64,000 nucleotides of DNA from Trichobilharzia szidati (Eukaryota > Platyhelminthes > Trematoda > Strigeidida > Schistosomatidae). Each line of letters begins with the position of its first letter. Positions within the stretch are counted from its first letter, which is position 1. The DNA is taken from positions 136,248,920 to 136,312,919 of the forward strand of contig OX235279.1 of NCBI GenBank assembly GCA_944472155.2, given 5' to 3'. Both the position numbers and the translations under genes were made by a program. Positions 12,401 to 22,475 of the stretch are shown here, in pieces. Below the pieces are notes generated by a model. It saw nothing but the letters and a program-made list of their open reading frames with translations, had not been told where the DNA came from and searched no databases.

Positions 12401-15400
12401 AAATTTCAACTCTACGCATCAACATCACACAACAAAACATAGAATGGCAGTCAAAACTCTCTCTACCTCAACTTCATCGACTTCGAAAAAGCCTTCGGCA
12501 GACAATGTTAACCAAGAAGTAATTTGGAAACTACATCAACACTACGGCGGGCAGTGCCCAAATATTTATCAACCGCATTCAACAGCTGCCTATTTGACAA
12601 TGCTACGTGTCAGGTGATCCACGACTGAAAACTCAGCGAAGCCTTTGAAGTGAAGACAGGAGTAAGACAAGCTGGCTGTCTGTTATCACCAGTGATACTC
12701 ATAATTGTGGTGGACTGTGTCAGATTGTGGGGATCGGGAAGACAGAAATACGTTGGACCGATAAGAAGAATCGAGAAGACCTGGATTTCATAGACGGTTT
12801 ATGTTTAATGTCACGCAAACTCGAACACTTACAGGAGAAAACCAACAAACTGGCTGAAGAAGTAGACAGCGAAGACAGGACTGTAGGTGAACATAGAGGT
12901 GACGAAGATAACCAACCAACAGCAACAACAACCAGCACCAATCATTATCAACGGGAGAAATTCGACAGAAGTTACTTCCTTCGCTCATCTAGGGAGCATC
13001 GTTTCAACCACGAGCGAAAGGGATGAAGATGCCAAAGCTAGGCAGAATCGGAAAGGTGAGATACGATTTCATCAACCTGAAACCAGCACTCCACCGAATA
13101 AAGAACAAGATTCGTAATTTCAACACAAATGTCAAGTCAGCCAGTGCTTTCATTTGGGTCAGAAACTTTGCGCGCTTAATAGAAAGCATTTCCAACAGGC
13201 TACGGTAGACTTTTATCAACAGTTGCCTTCGCTCCATACTGAAGATCAGATGAACGGTCGGAAAGAATTGACAACAAGAAACTCTGGCAACAAATCGACC
13301 AAGAGCAGATCCCTCAATAAATATGCAGAAGAAAGTGGAGATGGATAGGGCACACACTGAGGAGGCCGTCGAATAACATCCCACTCCAGGCTATCGCTCG
13401 AGTGGAATCTCAATGGAAGGTGAGAAGGTTGTCCGAAGATGACATGGAGGAGATTGTGTGGAGAGGAGGAGATGAGAGATTGTAGGCAGTCATGGACCCA
13501 TCTGAAGAGGACAGCAGCAAACAGAACAAAGCGGATGTGTTGTTGAAGCCCTATAGTCCACTCTGAACCCAAGGGAATAATAATGATAATAGTTACATGA
13601 ATGACGTTAAAAAAATGCATACACAAATACAGTAAGTCTCTCCAAGTTTCCGAAATACTAAACTGAATTTTAAACATAGGTTTCCAAACAACAAAAATAA
13701 AGACGATCATTTTCCCTGACAATTTTCCCCACATTTAAAACTCCAAGTCAAAAAAGCGTATTAGCAGCCATTTCTGAAAGGATGTCACATAAAAGTAAGG
13801 ACTTAAAAAACGCAAATAGTTGCTCTACAGACGAAGACTTACTCGAGACTTATGTCCTGAAGTTCTCCTCCTGAAGGGGGATTGACAACGTGCCCATCAA
13901 AAGTAAAACCTGTTAATTAAATATTTCGGCACTAGTTGAGACGAACAAACCTGCAACTGTGGCAACTTGGCGGCCATAAAATTCCAATGGTCCACTTAAC
14001 GTACTAGACCGGCATACATACTAAAGGTAAGATAAATACGAAATTAAGAAAAATTCAATATGCGTAAATTATGGTCACAATTTTCAGGATTTTCTTCTAC
14101 ATTCAAATATTTGTAAAGTTTAACAGTACATTATAACGTAGTTGTAACAAACAATTTCAATACAAATGGCATCCGATCAATCAAAAACGAGTCCTTTCAG
14201 TTAGCAGTTATCGTAAACACATTTTACGAAACAAAGCTCAAGAACTATGTCTATTAGGTTGCTCACAGAGTCTGCTTTTCTACGTTATTAAACAGTCTCT
14301 CTGACAGCATGTAGAAAGCAAGCATAGAAAGCATTCAGTAAGCAACAATAGCAATATCAGTTACACGAACAGAGAGGTAGAATAAAAACACGTTTTTATA
14401 CACCATACTGATGTTTCAACAGCAGCTTAAAATGAACGAGTTAAGGACTACCCACTGCATCGGTAAAAAGCCTACTCTATTTTTAAAATTAAGCAGGCAC
14501 TTAACAACAGTTAAGATACAAAAGGCTGTGCATGGAAGTGTCCGGGAAAAACGTACATAGATCTGACCCGTATGGGATTCATTTTATAATGCAAAATTAC
14601 AAATGCTAGACTTCACATCTGAAATATGCGGATTCCTTATGGGAATTGTAGTAGGATGAAGAAAAAAACTTTGGCAGGACTGCAAAACGCCTAAAACAGT
14701 CACATTCATTTACACTACAGAGAATTTCGCACAACGGGATCATCTGATACATTTTTGCGCCGGGTAGTTAAATCCCTTGAGACTGGGATGAAAATGAAAA
14801 AAAAATCCACTTAATTGCAACATATATTAGTTGTCTATTAGCGACTAGGTCCAGACTTTATAGTTGAAAGTAGAGGGCTTTGAAACTGTGATAATGGTCC
14901 TTTAATAAGTATCTATGTTTATCTGATCGCTTCTTGATCAAGTTGACTGAAGGTGCAAAATCCACTTCTTCTGGTAGTTGTTTCCTAGAGTTCATGACTG
15001 GTTGAGAAAGCCAATACTCAACACGGACAAAGTTCTTTGTTGGCTTTTGAATCCCACTGCTATGCTCTCTGATATGTAAAATGTTCATACAACAAAGACT
15101 GCTTATTGTTCACTCATACATGCCAATTCACTTTAGGAATTTGGTGTTGTAACCGAATCCGGAAAAACTTAAAACGGTAGCACTATAAAAGAAGTATGTC
15201 ACCAATTTAGGACTAATAAACGCTGAAGTGAAAATGATCTGGATGTGATAGCAAATAAGAACTACTTCAACATAAGTTTAACAAACCTTTTGTTGGAATG
15301 AAAACGAAGGTACCACAAATCGTGTTCGACAGCGAGCGAATTTGGACTGAAGCATGAGCTGGCCTAAGTCTGCCAGTGATCTACTCAAAAATATTATAAC

Positions 15401-15735
15401 CGTAAAAACGCTTACATAGACGAATGCCGAATACGAGGGATTGAAATAAGTGGTGGATAATGTCCGCACAAGTAGCCATCCAAGTTTTCTAAAACCTTAG
15501 CAAAGCATAATATTTCGGGGAGCTTACATCAGCAGGACAGTCCTCAAATGAAAGTGCATTGCAAATATCATTTATCCGCTGTGTCTCCTGAAAATTCATA
15601 ACGTATATACGGTCAAATATTTTTCACCTTCGGATAATATTTCGTCACTTGTTCGTTAAAATCTGCGTCGATCATAAAACCAAGGAGTTCAGTAATATCA
15701 TCCCCAGTTATGTTCAGCATTCGACATTCGATCAT
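6479..15735 (-). CDS. MTMR14: Myotubularin-related protein 14 (Jumpy-like) phosphoinositide phosphatase, 5' eight exons
   Basis: Exons, read right to left: 15735-15628, 15587-15528, 15495-15416, 15380-15287, 14020-13951, 13909-13843, 10146-10021, 6623-6479. All junctions are GT-AG and phases join without a break. Conserved MTMR14 blocks appear in the family's order: LCGHYPP (exon 3), QSKFARCRTRFVVPSFSF (exon 4), YVCRSSTLSGPLEFYGR (exon 5), LNVTYICDFMLEYRKIK (exon 7) and SSSEKVDQQGRYNDL with PYPGSEFF (exon 8). Family knowledge: MTMR14 removes the 3-phosphate from PI3P and PI(3,5)P2 and tempers autophagy and calcium signalling; it lacks the usual PH-GRAM domain. The HCxSGxDRT catalytic loop should lie in a following exon, which I did not find before position 1. 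The start is uncertain: ATG at 15735 and 15720 are candidates, and the frame stays open upstream to about 15808, so an extra 5' exon is possible. Confidence 0.9.
7700..8090 (-). mobile_element. RTE-like LINE, 3' end fragment
   Basis: The minus strand encodes the C-terminal tail of an RTE-like retrotransposon, including NTQDQMAGRKRSAKRRDI and RKKWRWIGHTLREP. The same tail, with the same order of words, recurs at 52280-52700 and at the end of the plus-strand element at 10545-13585. It ends at a TAATAATAATAG-type tract near 7710, typical of the short tandem 3' ends of RTE elements. It sits in MTMR14 intron 7 in the same orientation as the gene. Confidence 0.8.
9425..9640 (-). mobile_element. SINE with tRNA-like head, reverse orientation
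   Basis: Read on the minus strand it starts with a tRNA-like head: an A-box-like AGCGGTTAGGACGCTCGCC at about 9631-9613 and a B-box-like GGGGTTCGATCCCC at about 9595-9582. The body contains AACCTTTC- and GTTGGGCATGAGG-like words and ends near GAGGAACGTGAAGG. The same head and body recur in plus orientation at 22248-22475 and, more decayed, in minus orientation at 40985-41190. It lies in MTMR14 intron 7. A functional tRNA is rejected because the sequence continues as a repeated body. Confidence 0.7.
10330..10440 (+). repeat. SINE-body-like segment next to the RTE LINE
   Basis: Words such as GGTTGGGCGTGGGGCTAGCG and CTACAGAAA match the body of the SINEs at 9425-9640 and 22248-22475, but no tRNA-like head is visible. 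The segment stands directly 5' of the RTE coding region that starts about 100 bases on. It is either a headless SINE copy or the 5' non-coding part of the RTE element from which the SINE body was taken. Confidence 0.45.
10545..13585 (+). mobile_element. RTE-like non-LTR retrotransposon, near full length but dead
   Basis: Translated across many frameshifts, the plus strand shows an apurinic-type endonuclease followed by reverse transcriptase. Pieces in order are RRGTWNVSTMYEA (about 10592), NDNGELIADFHAFNDLMIGG (about 11097-11156), VRSDHHLV (about 11303), FEVKTGVRQAGCLLSPVIL (about 12645-12702), FAHLGSIVSTTSERDEDAK (about 12978-13034) and the C-terminal tail, ending near 13570 in an ATAATAATGATAATAG tract. 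This domain order and the short tandem 3' end are typical of the RTE clade. Stops and frame changes rule out activity. It fills most of MTMR14 intron 6 (10147-13842) in antisense orientation. Confidence 0.9.
14858..15120 (-). mobile_element. CR1-like LINE 3' tail remnant
   Basis: The minus-strand frame reads RVEYWLSQPVMNSRKQLPEE and then VDFAPSVNLIKKRSDKH, the usual C-terminal signature after the RT of CR1/jockey-type LINEs (R-x-YWN-LP-x-V-x-APSV-x-FK-RLD). A related but separate tail is seen at 16180-16400. It lies in MTMR14 intron 4 in gene orientation. Confidence 0.65.
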
Positions 15736-16150
15736 CCGATATCGATCAGCTGACTGTAATTTCAAAACTTGCGCACTATGAGTGACCCACAATATTCATG
15801 AAGCTAAACTGTAATCATCATGGAAACTCCAGACAGCACACAGCTGTAAAATAATCCCAACAACCATATGTCCGATAAGGTTCTTAAGGTAAAATACCTT
15901 TTATTAGTTCTGCATTATTGAGTGTTACATCAAATAAACTAATTTTCAATGTCGTTTGCATGAGTTGTGCCAACCAATTTTATGTTTTTGTGCTCGCTTC
16001 TTGATTTTGAGGTAAGGGCTCCAGATCCATCGTAAAATTCTGCGTAGTTCGCCCCGCCACTAGACTATCGAAGCTCTGGTTGACTCCCAAAGGAGTGGTG
16101 CTGGGATTACATGTTATTTGTAGGAGGCGGTATGTTAAGACTTTGTTGCT
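15736..16150. other. Upstream flank of MTMR14
   Basis: This is the sequence between the first recognised MTMR14 exon and the CR1-like LINE. It should contain the promoter or a short 5' exon, but I see no convincing TATA box, initiator or splice leader acceptor to place it. The MTMR14 frame stays open from about 15808, so part may be coding. Confidence 0.3.
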
Positions 16151-18700
16151 ACTGTGAATGGAGTTGGTCCTTTCACCAATTAGTCCTCGTGTCCTTGTGT
16201 CGCTGCATGATTGTTCAGCCTTCGTTTAATGCTGTCCATAGACGGCGCCAAAGCTACATCTGAGGGTGAGAAGTTCCTGGGACAACAAACTTGGAGGGAA
16301 GATAAATGGGAGTGCACTCGAGTATTTGCCCTCTGGTGAGTTATCCTTCTGGGATTTCCATGAGGAAGACTATACCTACTCAATGGCAGAACACCTTTGT
16401 TTGGGTGATTCTGGTCATTTGTAATCCAATAGGCAGTAAATAAGTTCACCCTAGGCTGATAGTAGATAAGTGTGAAGGTACCCAATTTCTGTATCCGTTC
16501 AACATGCGGTTTGTTTCGAAGAACCATCACTCCTTTTGTCGCCCGTCTTTGGACTTTTTCCAAAAGGTCTCTTCTTACCAGTGGGGTTCAGTGATATTGT
16601 GCACTTCAAGGTGTGGTCTGACGTATGTTTTGTACAAACTCATAAAGAGCTCAAGAGTGATTGCGCCTAACTTTCTATGTGAGAAGTGTATGACCGCAAA
16701 TGCCCTCGCTACATTGTCAGCGTAATTTACGCTTGTGTCCATTTTGTCCGTTGGGACTAGATTCAAGTCACGCTCTGACGTTGTGCAGGACAAGCTTTCG
16801 TTGCACAGAATGTAACTAACATTTCACTACTCTGCACTTTTTCAGGTTGAAAGTTATACCACTGGTTACCGCCCAGTCTTCCAGAGGCTTTATATCTGCC
16901 TGCAGTCTATCTGAGTCCTCCGGACACTTTATCGCCCTCCATATCTTCATGTCGTCAGCGTATAGAAGAGTCGGGCAGCTTAGACGGCATGGTAGATCAT
17001 TGATAAAAATCAAGAACATCAGTGGTCCCAGGATAGAACACTGCGACACTCCTGATGACGAGCTGTGCCAAAATGATCGGACTCGATTGACCTTGGTGCA
17101 AAATTGCCTTTCAGTTAGGTAGTCCTTCTACCATGACATAAGCGGCCCGCCTGCACCTGCCTGACTTATTTTGTCTAGAAGGTCATGGTGAACTGCATCA
17201 AACGCCTTCTCAAAGTCTAGGAAGACCATATGGATTGGAATATTCATATCCTACGATGATGTCCAGTCGTCCCAAGCCGATAGTAGGTATGTGACGCAGG
17301 ATCTGTATCTCCTGAAACCCTGTTGTGCTTTATGGAGTCTGTTAATCCCGTCAAGGTGCTCCCTGATGTGATCATCAATAATACTTTCTAGTACTTTTGA
17401 TACCAGTGGGATTAGCGCTACTGGTATATAACTGGTGACATTCTACCTGTCCCCATCCTTGAAAATTGGAGAAAGGATGGCTATCTTCAAATCTCTTGGC
17501 AGTTTCCCTGAATACATCGAGTGTTGTAGCAAGTCAGATAAGGGCATGGAGAGCTTTGGAGCACTGTTTCAGAACAGATGGCCTGATGCCATTACAACCT
17601 AAGGACTTTTCAGATGTGGGCCTCTGTAGCTTCCCTATTACTATTGCCGGGTTTATTTGGAGGATAGCCACTAGGATTCCCCCTGATGAAGTAGTAGTGC
17701 CGCCATTTTGGCTCGTACCAGTAATAGCCACACTTCTCTTCAAATGTTTGGCGAAGGCCTAACTGAATGTTTTAGAATTCCCCAGACTAGTAAGGTATTG
17801 ACTGTTTGGACATACTAAGGTGCATGACTCTTAGTTGGCTGCTTTTCTACCCGGAAGAATCGGTGCAGGCATTGGGGTTCCGCCAGTAGATTTTTGGCAA
17901 GATGAGCCTGAAATGACCTCCTGACTCTCACGTTGCACAGGTTCCTGAGTTCTAGGTGTGCATCGTGGTCGGTTTGACCCCTGGGTGTCTTCCGCTTTGC
18001 TTGAGGAATACGATGCGTACCTCTTTTCCTTACGGTCTCTGCCAAGTTTTGTGGTGTTGTTATCAGGATGAGCGCTGAATGAGACTGTCTAGATGGAAAA
18101 GTGGTATGCTATTTCTGCTATCCGGAGACACTCTGTGTGAGACTGTTCGAGGCGACAGAGAGGGCAAATGTACCAGAACCACCTGCATGGATTAGTTCGT
18201 ATAAACTCATGATATAGTTTCGACATCCTTTTGTCACAACCGCAGTGTACCCATCGTTTGCGAAAATTGCATTCAGATCCTGAGACAGTTTCAGAAACGA
18301 CAACACTACAAGCCTGGCACTCATCTCCTTTTCTAGAAGACACTTTCGAGGTCTTGTGACGTCTCGGAAGTTTCTTTTTTGTTTTGCTGTGTGTCACACA
18401 CTGGCTTCTGGCGATACATATGCAGTATCATGTTCAATCGGTTTCGCCTGTGCTGTTTCAGTGCTAGACTGTGGCAATATAGGCATAGTATCAGAAAAGG
18501 GGAGATGTACACAGGTCTTTAGAACCGGAATGAGAAAAGGGGCTAATATCCCTGGGTTATTGCCTCCTCTGGCTGACGCCCCTGTGACCACAAAATATGA
18601 TATTTTAATTCTTTCTTTAAGGCTACTTTCACCCGCCATATTAACAATTATATGGGGATAAGAGATAGCAACAGTGTCCATCCAATAAAACAAGAACAAA
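16150..18700 (-). mobile_element. CR1-like LINE with ORF1 zinc finger and RT, endonuclease part missing
   Basis: Read right to left on the minus strand. First comes an ORF1-like piece from about 18640 (MAGESSLKERIKI...). Next is a Cys/His-rich segment (ECQACSVVV, CNFRKRWVHCGCD, YICPLCRLEQSHTEC at about 18318-18118) resembling the PHD-type finger of CR1 ORF1 proteins. Then come pre-RT and RT pieces: KSLGCNGIRPSVLKQC (about 17614-17567), FLDFEKAFDAVHHDLLDKI (about 17228-17172), [13 protein letters not shown] (about 17028-16990), YADDMKIW (about 16965-16942) and the C-terminal tail to about 16180. RT runs directly on from ORF1 with too little space for the endonuclease, so an internal deletion is inferred. 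Frameshifts and stops make it inactive. Confidence 0.85.
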
Positions 18701-20200
18701 AAGATTGATTAACTTCAAGCTAAGAAAAATAAAGGGTTTTCGACTTTACCTAGCGCATTTCGGTTACTCGGCGTAGCAGAAATCACGTCACAGACCAGCA
18801 AGTCTTGTTTATCTGAACGAGTAGGGAAGATGCGGCTGCAGATGTAGCACCTGAAGCTTTGGCTGTAGTTCTAGGCGGCTGGGTAAAAACTGTGTTTCTC
18901 ATCGACGTGACATTTTATGCTCCTTATTACACACATATCCACTTCAGAGTACGAAATCCAAAAGGCGGACTCCAGCAAGCTTACTTTTGTCTTCATCCAT
19001 GGTGGGTAATTATCCCATCTCTTAGGAATGTTCTAGTAAACATACTGTTGGGCAACATCGATGTATGGTTATCATCGGAAACACCATTCAGTTTTCTTAT
19101 GTTTCCCCAGGTTTTGATCCAGTCTTCTGGTAAAACTGTCGATATGATGAACCTTCTGTCAATTTTCCAAACATATGGCCGAAATGAAGGTGACTTGAAA
19201 AAAGTTAGATTTTCCCAAGGGCGGTGGTTACGGAGAAGACTTCAGACTCTTGCTATCTCCAACCTTTTAGGAGGCATCCTGAGATTTATACATCGCGTCT
19301 CTAACACTTGGTACTAGGGGCTGTTATATGTTAGACTTAAGTGGCTAACGACCACAGCGTTTTCCTATAGTGTTGTTGCTAGATTTTCTCTGTAGAATGA
19401 TTGGTAGTTGAAATCACTGGCTTCTTCCAAATTAACTAAAGTCAAGCGAGGGACTCAAATTTAGTTTCATATTGTACAGGTGACTTCGCTCAACTTGTAA
19501 CCAGTCAATTTTCAGGTACGTACTACATTCATGCACAGTTGAAAGCTATTTCAGAAAGAGGAAAAACATCCTGGGAATCAGCAGTACTTGCTGTAAGTCG
19601 AATCACAGTGGTATCTAATCGTCGTGAAGAAGTAGAGCGACAGTTAATCATTGTAATATTTGTGATTGGTGAGCTTCTGCGTAACATGCGTTGGGGCAGG
19701 AAACAGTTGACTCCATGCACTCAGTTAGTACTATTTCGAAGTTGATGACAGACTTTGATGACGACCTTTGTATCCAAAAGTGAATTAGCACTGTGATGAT
19801 TCTTGGTGTTCAAATGTTTGCGCCACCCCTCTTCTCGGTTCTCTATTTTGCTCTGAAGAAAACAGACTGTCCATTCTTTCTATTTGGTGCCACTGCATGT
19901 AAAGGGAGTGTGAGTATTCAGTATCTTCTTTCCTTATGGTTCAGTGTCATCTCTATCAGCAGCAGGTATTCAAGCTAACCATGATTTCAACTTCGAATTA
20001 CCAGAGATCGCAGTGACTGGTTGCTCCGGGCAGCTAACTTTCTAGTAAGTAAATATGCTGCTCGATCAACTAGACTACGGTTGCTATCGTTACGAATCTA
20101 ATTTAGACTCTCTGCCTTTGCTTTATTCCTCAGTAAATAAACGCGTAGCTTTATTCACCAAACCTCCAAACGATGTGTAGAATTGTGATGCAGGTATGAT
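18701..20200. other. Unassigned, GC-richer repeat-like segment
   Basis: Long open frames occur on both strands. A 152-residue plus-strand frame at 18859-19317 (starts MAVVLGGWVKTVFLI) overlaps a minus-strand open stretch reading STVLPEDWIKTWGNI and LPNSMFTRTFLRDG. Neither is recognised with confidence. Base composition resembles the adjoining LINE, so this may be its 5' region or another decayed retroelement. Confidence 0.35.
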
Positions 20201-22140
20201 TGCGAATGAAGTGAGTATCTGGAAGTTGGTATTTTCAATACGTGGCCTAGATATCTTTTAAAATGAGGGGCAGAAAACACCAATTTATTTTATTCGGGTC
20301 ATATCTCTTTTGGGGTTGTAGGGCTTTTAACCGTCATTCACCTGTTGAAAAGGTCCATGTAAGGCTCTGTGTCCGGTAGTAGTGTATGTTAGTCAATTTT
20401 AAGTCAGTTCTTGGGTTGTTGTTGGCTTTTTTAATGGGGTTAGCAGTACGTTATTTGCCAGCCTTTTCCCAACAACGTACACAGATCATTAAATTTTCAA
20501 TGCTGATTTTGTCAGATTTACTGATGGCAACAATCATTTATTTCTTTGCATGTTTTAACATGTAGTATATGACTCCACCTGTATGTACAACATTGGCTTG
20601 TTATTTCTAATTAGTTTCAATTTCTGGAACATTTGCGAAAGGCGAGTCACATTTTCCATTTGAACTACAATTAAGAACATTCCTAAAAAATGACACTTTA
20701 CAGTCAGATACATTCCATTCACAGGGACTAATCACTATTCTATATTTACCCAGATTATTGCATTTTGCCATTTAGGATCTAAATTTGGACCAAACATGTT
20801 GCAAAATTTTCAGATTCATCTTCTTTACGGTAACTGAAGGGAAGTTTACCCTTAAAATTGCGGGATGCATCAATGATTATTTTTCATTACAACGGAACCA
20901 GAGGTAGTGAAATTTTTTGGTAATGCGGATTCGTGTACTTACGTCAGCCCTTAGTTCAAGTCTGAAGAAAATGAAGACGTAGTAGCGGATTTACATATGC
21001 AGCCTGTCTCGTAGAACTGATAAGTCATAGAAATATCGCTTATATTGTTCCAGATATCATACATATACCGGATACTCCCAGGGTATCGGCTATAAATTTT
21101 CTAGGATACGGAAGATGCTTCCAGGCAAAACTTTGACAAAGATTCACCATACATAGGAATTTGTGTCAACTATTTTCATGGTGAAATTATCCGAGAAGTA
21201 TGTTATCGATATTGCCTGAAATATCCTGACTTTTGTTGACCTCACCTAGTGAGAATGTTGATGGCCATTGTGTGTCCACCTGGACTGATGGATTGAAGTG
21301 AAATACCACACAACTGGTTGTTTCTCCAGTGTAGTGTAACCTTATTGGTTGCTCTTAAAATCGCTCAGTTAATGATGGGAAAATATCTCACCTGGGCCTA
21401 CTAAATGATGTATCTAGAGTAAAGGTATTCCCCACACTGCTCTTCTTTAGAATTGTGGTTGTCGTTAATGTCACCTTACTTTTGACTCCAGCAGCAGGCC
21501 TGAACAAAATGATTGTCGGAGACTCCGTGTGAAGCTAATCTAGATCCACATATCTCTTCGACTAAAAGTGTGTGTCTCTATAGAGAGACGACAATGTGTA
21601 AGGACTAGATGTTCAGTGCTGGCTGAGCCGTGGCCAACTCTCGAAGATCTTTCAAACCTGGATGGGTGATAGGGATAAAATATACACGGACCGAAAAATA
21701 ATATGTGATTCACTCATGAATTTCCGAGTGGAAGAACAACACATGAAGCGACTGGACATTAGCATTGGGTTATTATTATTAACATTGGGTTCTGATCGCT
21801 AGTTTAGGTTGTGGAACATTTTCGTCCAGATTTATGCCAACAACTAAAGATGAGATCATCTTCGAGCTATTTTTGAAATTCACTGGCAAAGTTTTCTCCT
21901 GCACAGGATTTAATCCCCTTCTAATGCAAATCTGCAACGACGCTGTCCATAAAACCACACAAATATATGGATGAACTGGAATCAACACATAATCATACCA
22001 CAAATTCGAGAATAAGGTGCAAGGAATTACACGGAAAAAGTGTGCGGAAGAATTGATTCCTGGCATCATTTCCTCCAGATATTTGTAAATATCCACAGTC
22101 TTTTGTTAATGCGAAGACAATAACTCTACATTTCTCAATA
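20201..22140. other. No recognised feature
   Basis: Mixed-composition DNA with stops in all frames. No exon with supporting splice sites, no RNA gene and no known repeat family was recognised. Confidence 0.3.
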
Positions 22141-22147
22141 TACTTAG

Positions 22148-22232
22148 CCTGGGATGGCCGAGTAGTTAAGTAGGTGGACTTAAGATCCCTTGAGGTGTAT
22201 CCCTGCGTAGATTCGAACCCTTCTACCAGCAG
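22148..22232 (+). pseudogene. tRNA-Leu(UAA)-like sequence, probably a pseudogene
   Basis: The segment contains GGATGGCCGAGTAGTTAAG, a leucine-type D arm; GGACTTAAGATCC, an anticodon arm with TAA; and ATTCGAACCC, a T loop, in correct order and spacing with a variable arm between. This is the layout of tRNA-Leu(UAA). The T stem does not pair well (GTAGA against CCTTC), and the 3' acceptor strand does not complement CCTGGGA, so it is probably a decayed tRNA or the head of a SINE. A different SINE starts directly after it. Confidence 0.5.
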
Positions 22233-22247
22233 GCGGCTTGTGTGAAT

Positions 22248-22475
22248 TGGTGGCCTAGTGGTGGAATGGTGGCCGACCACGCATGTGGTTCGGGGTTCGA
22301 TTCCCGTCAAACGCACTCCCTTACTTAGCTGAACCAGTAGTGAGAATGGTATATATAGGGGGTTGGGAATGAGGCTAGCAACTCCATCCCGTAAAAATAA
22401 ACACCATTGATAAGGAAACTTGAAGCCTCTACCTTGGAGCCTTATGTTCCACTAAGAAACGTAAAGGAATAAAAA
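22248..22475 (+). mobile_element. SINE with tRNA-like head
   Basis: An A-box-like TGGTGGCCTAGTGG at about 22249-22262 and a B-box GGTTCGATTCC at 22294-22304 form a tRNA-like head. The body that follows (GTTGGGAATGAGGCTAGCAA..., ...CCACTAAGAAACGTAAAGG) is shared with the minus-strand copies at 9425-9640 and 40985-41190. Pol III transcription is expected for the family; this copy's activity is unknown. Confidence 0.7.

Noticed and set aside
15278..15469. Single 63-residue minus-strand gene
   Set aside because: It is MTMR14 exon 4 plus read-through into the introns on both sides; the in-phase exons explain the conserved part.
21993..22316. 107-residue minus-strand frame
   Set aside because: It covers the tRNA-like and SINE sequences in antisense and has no protein signature.
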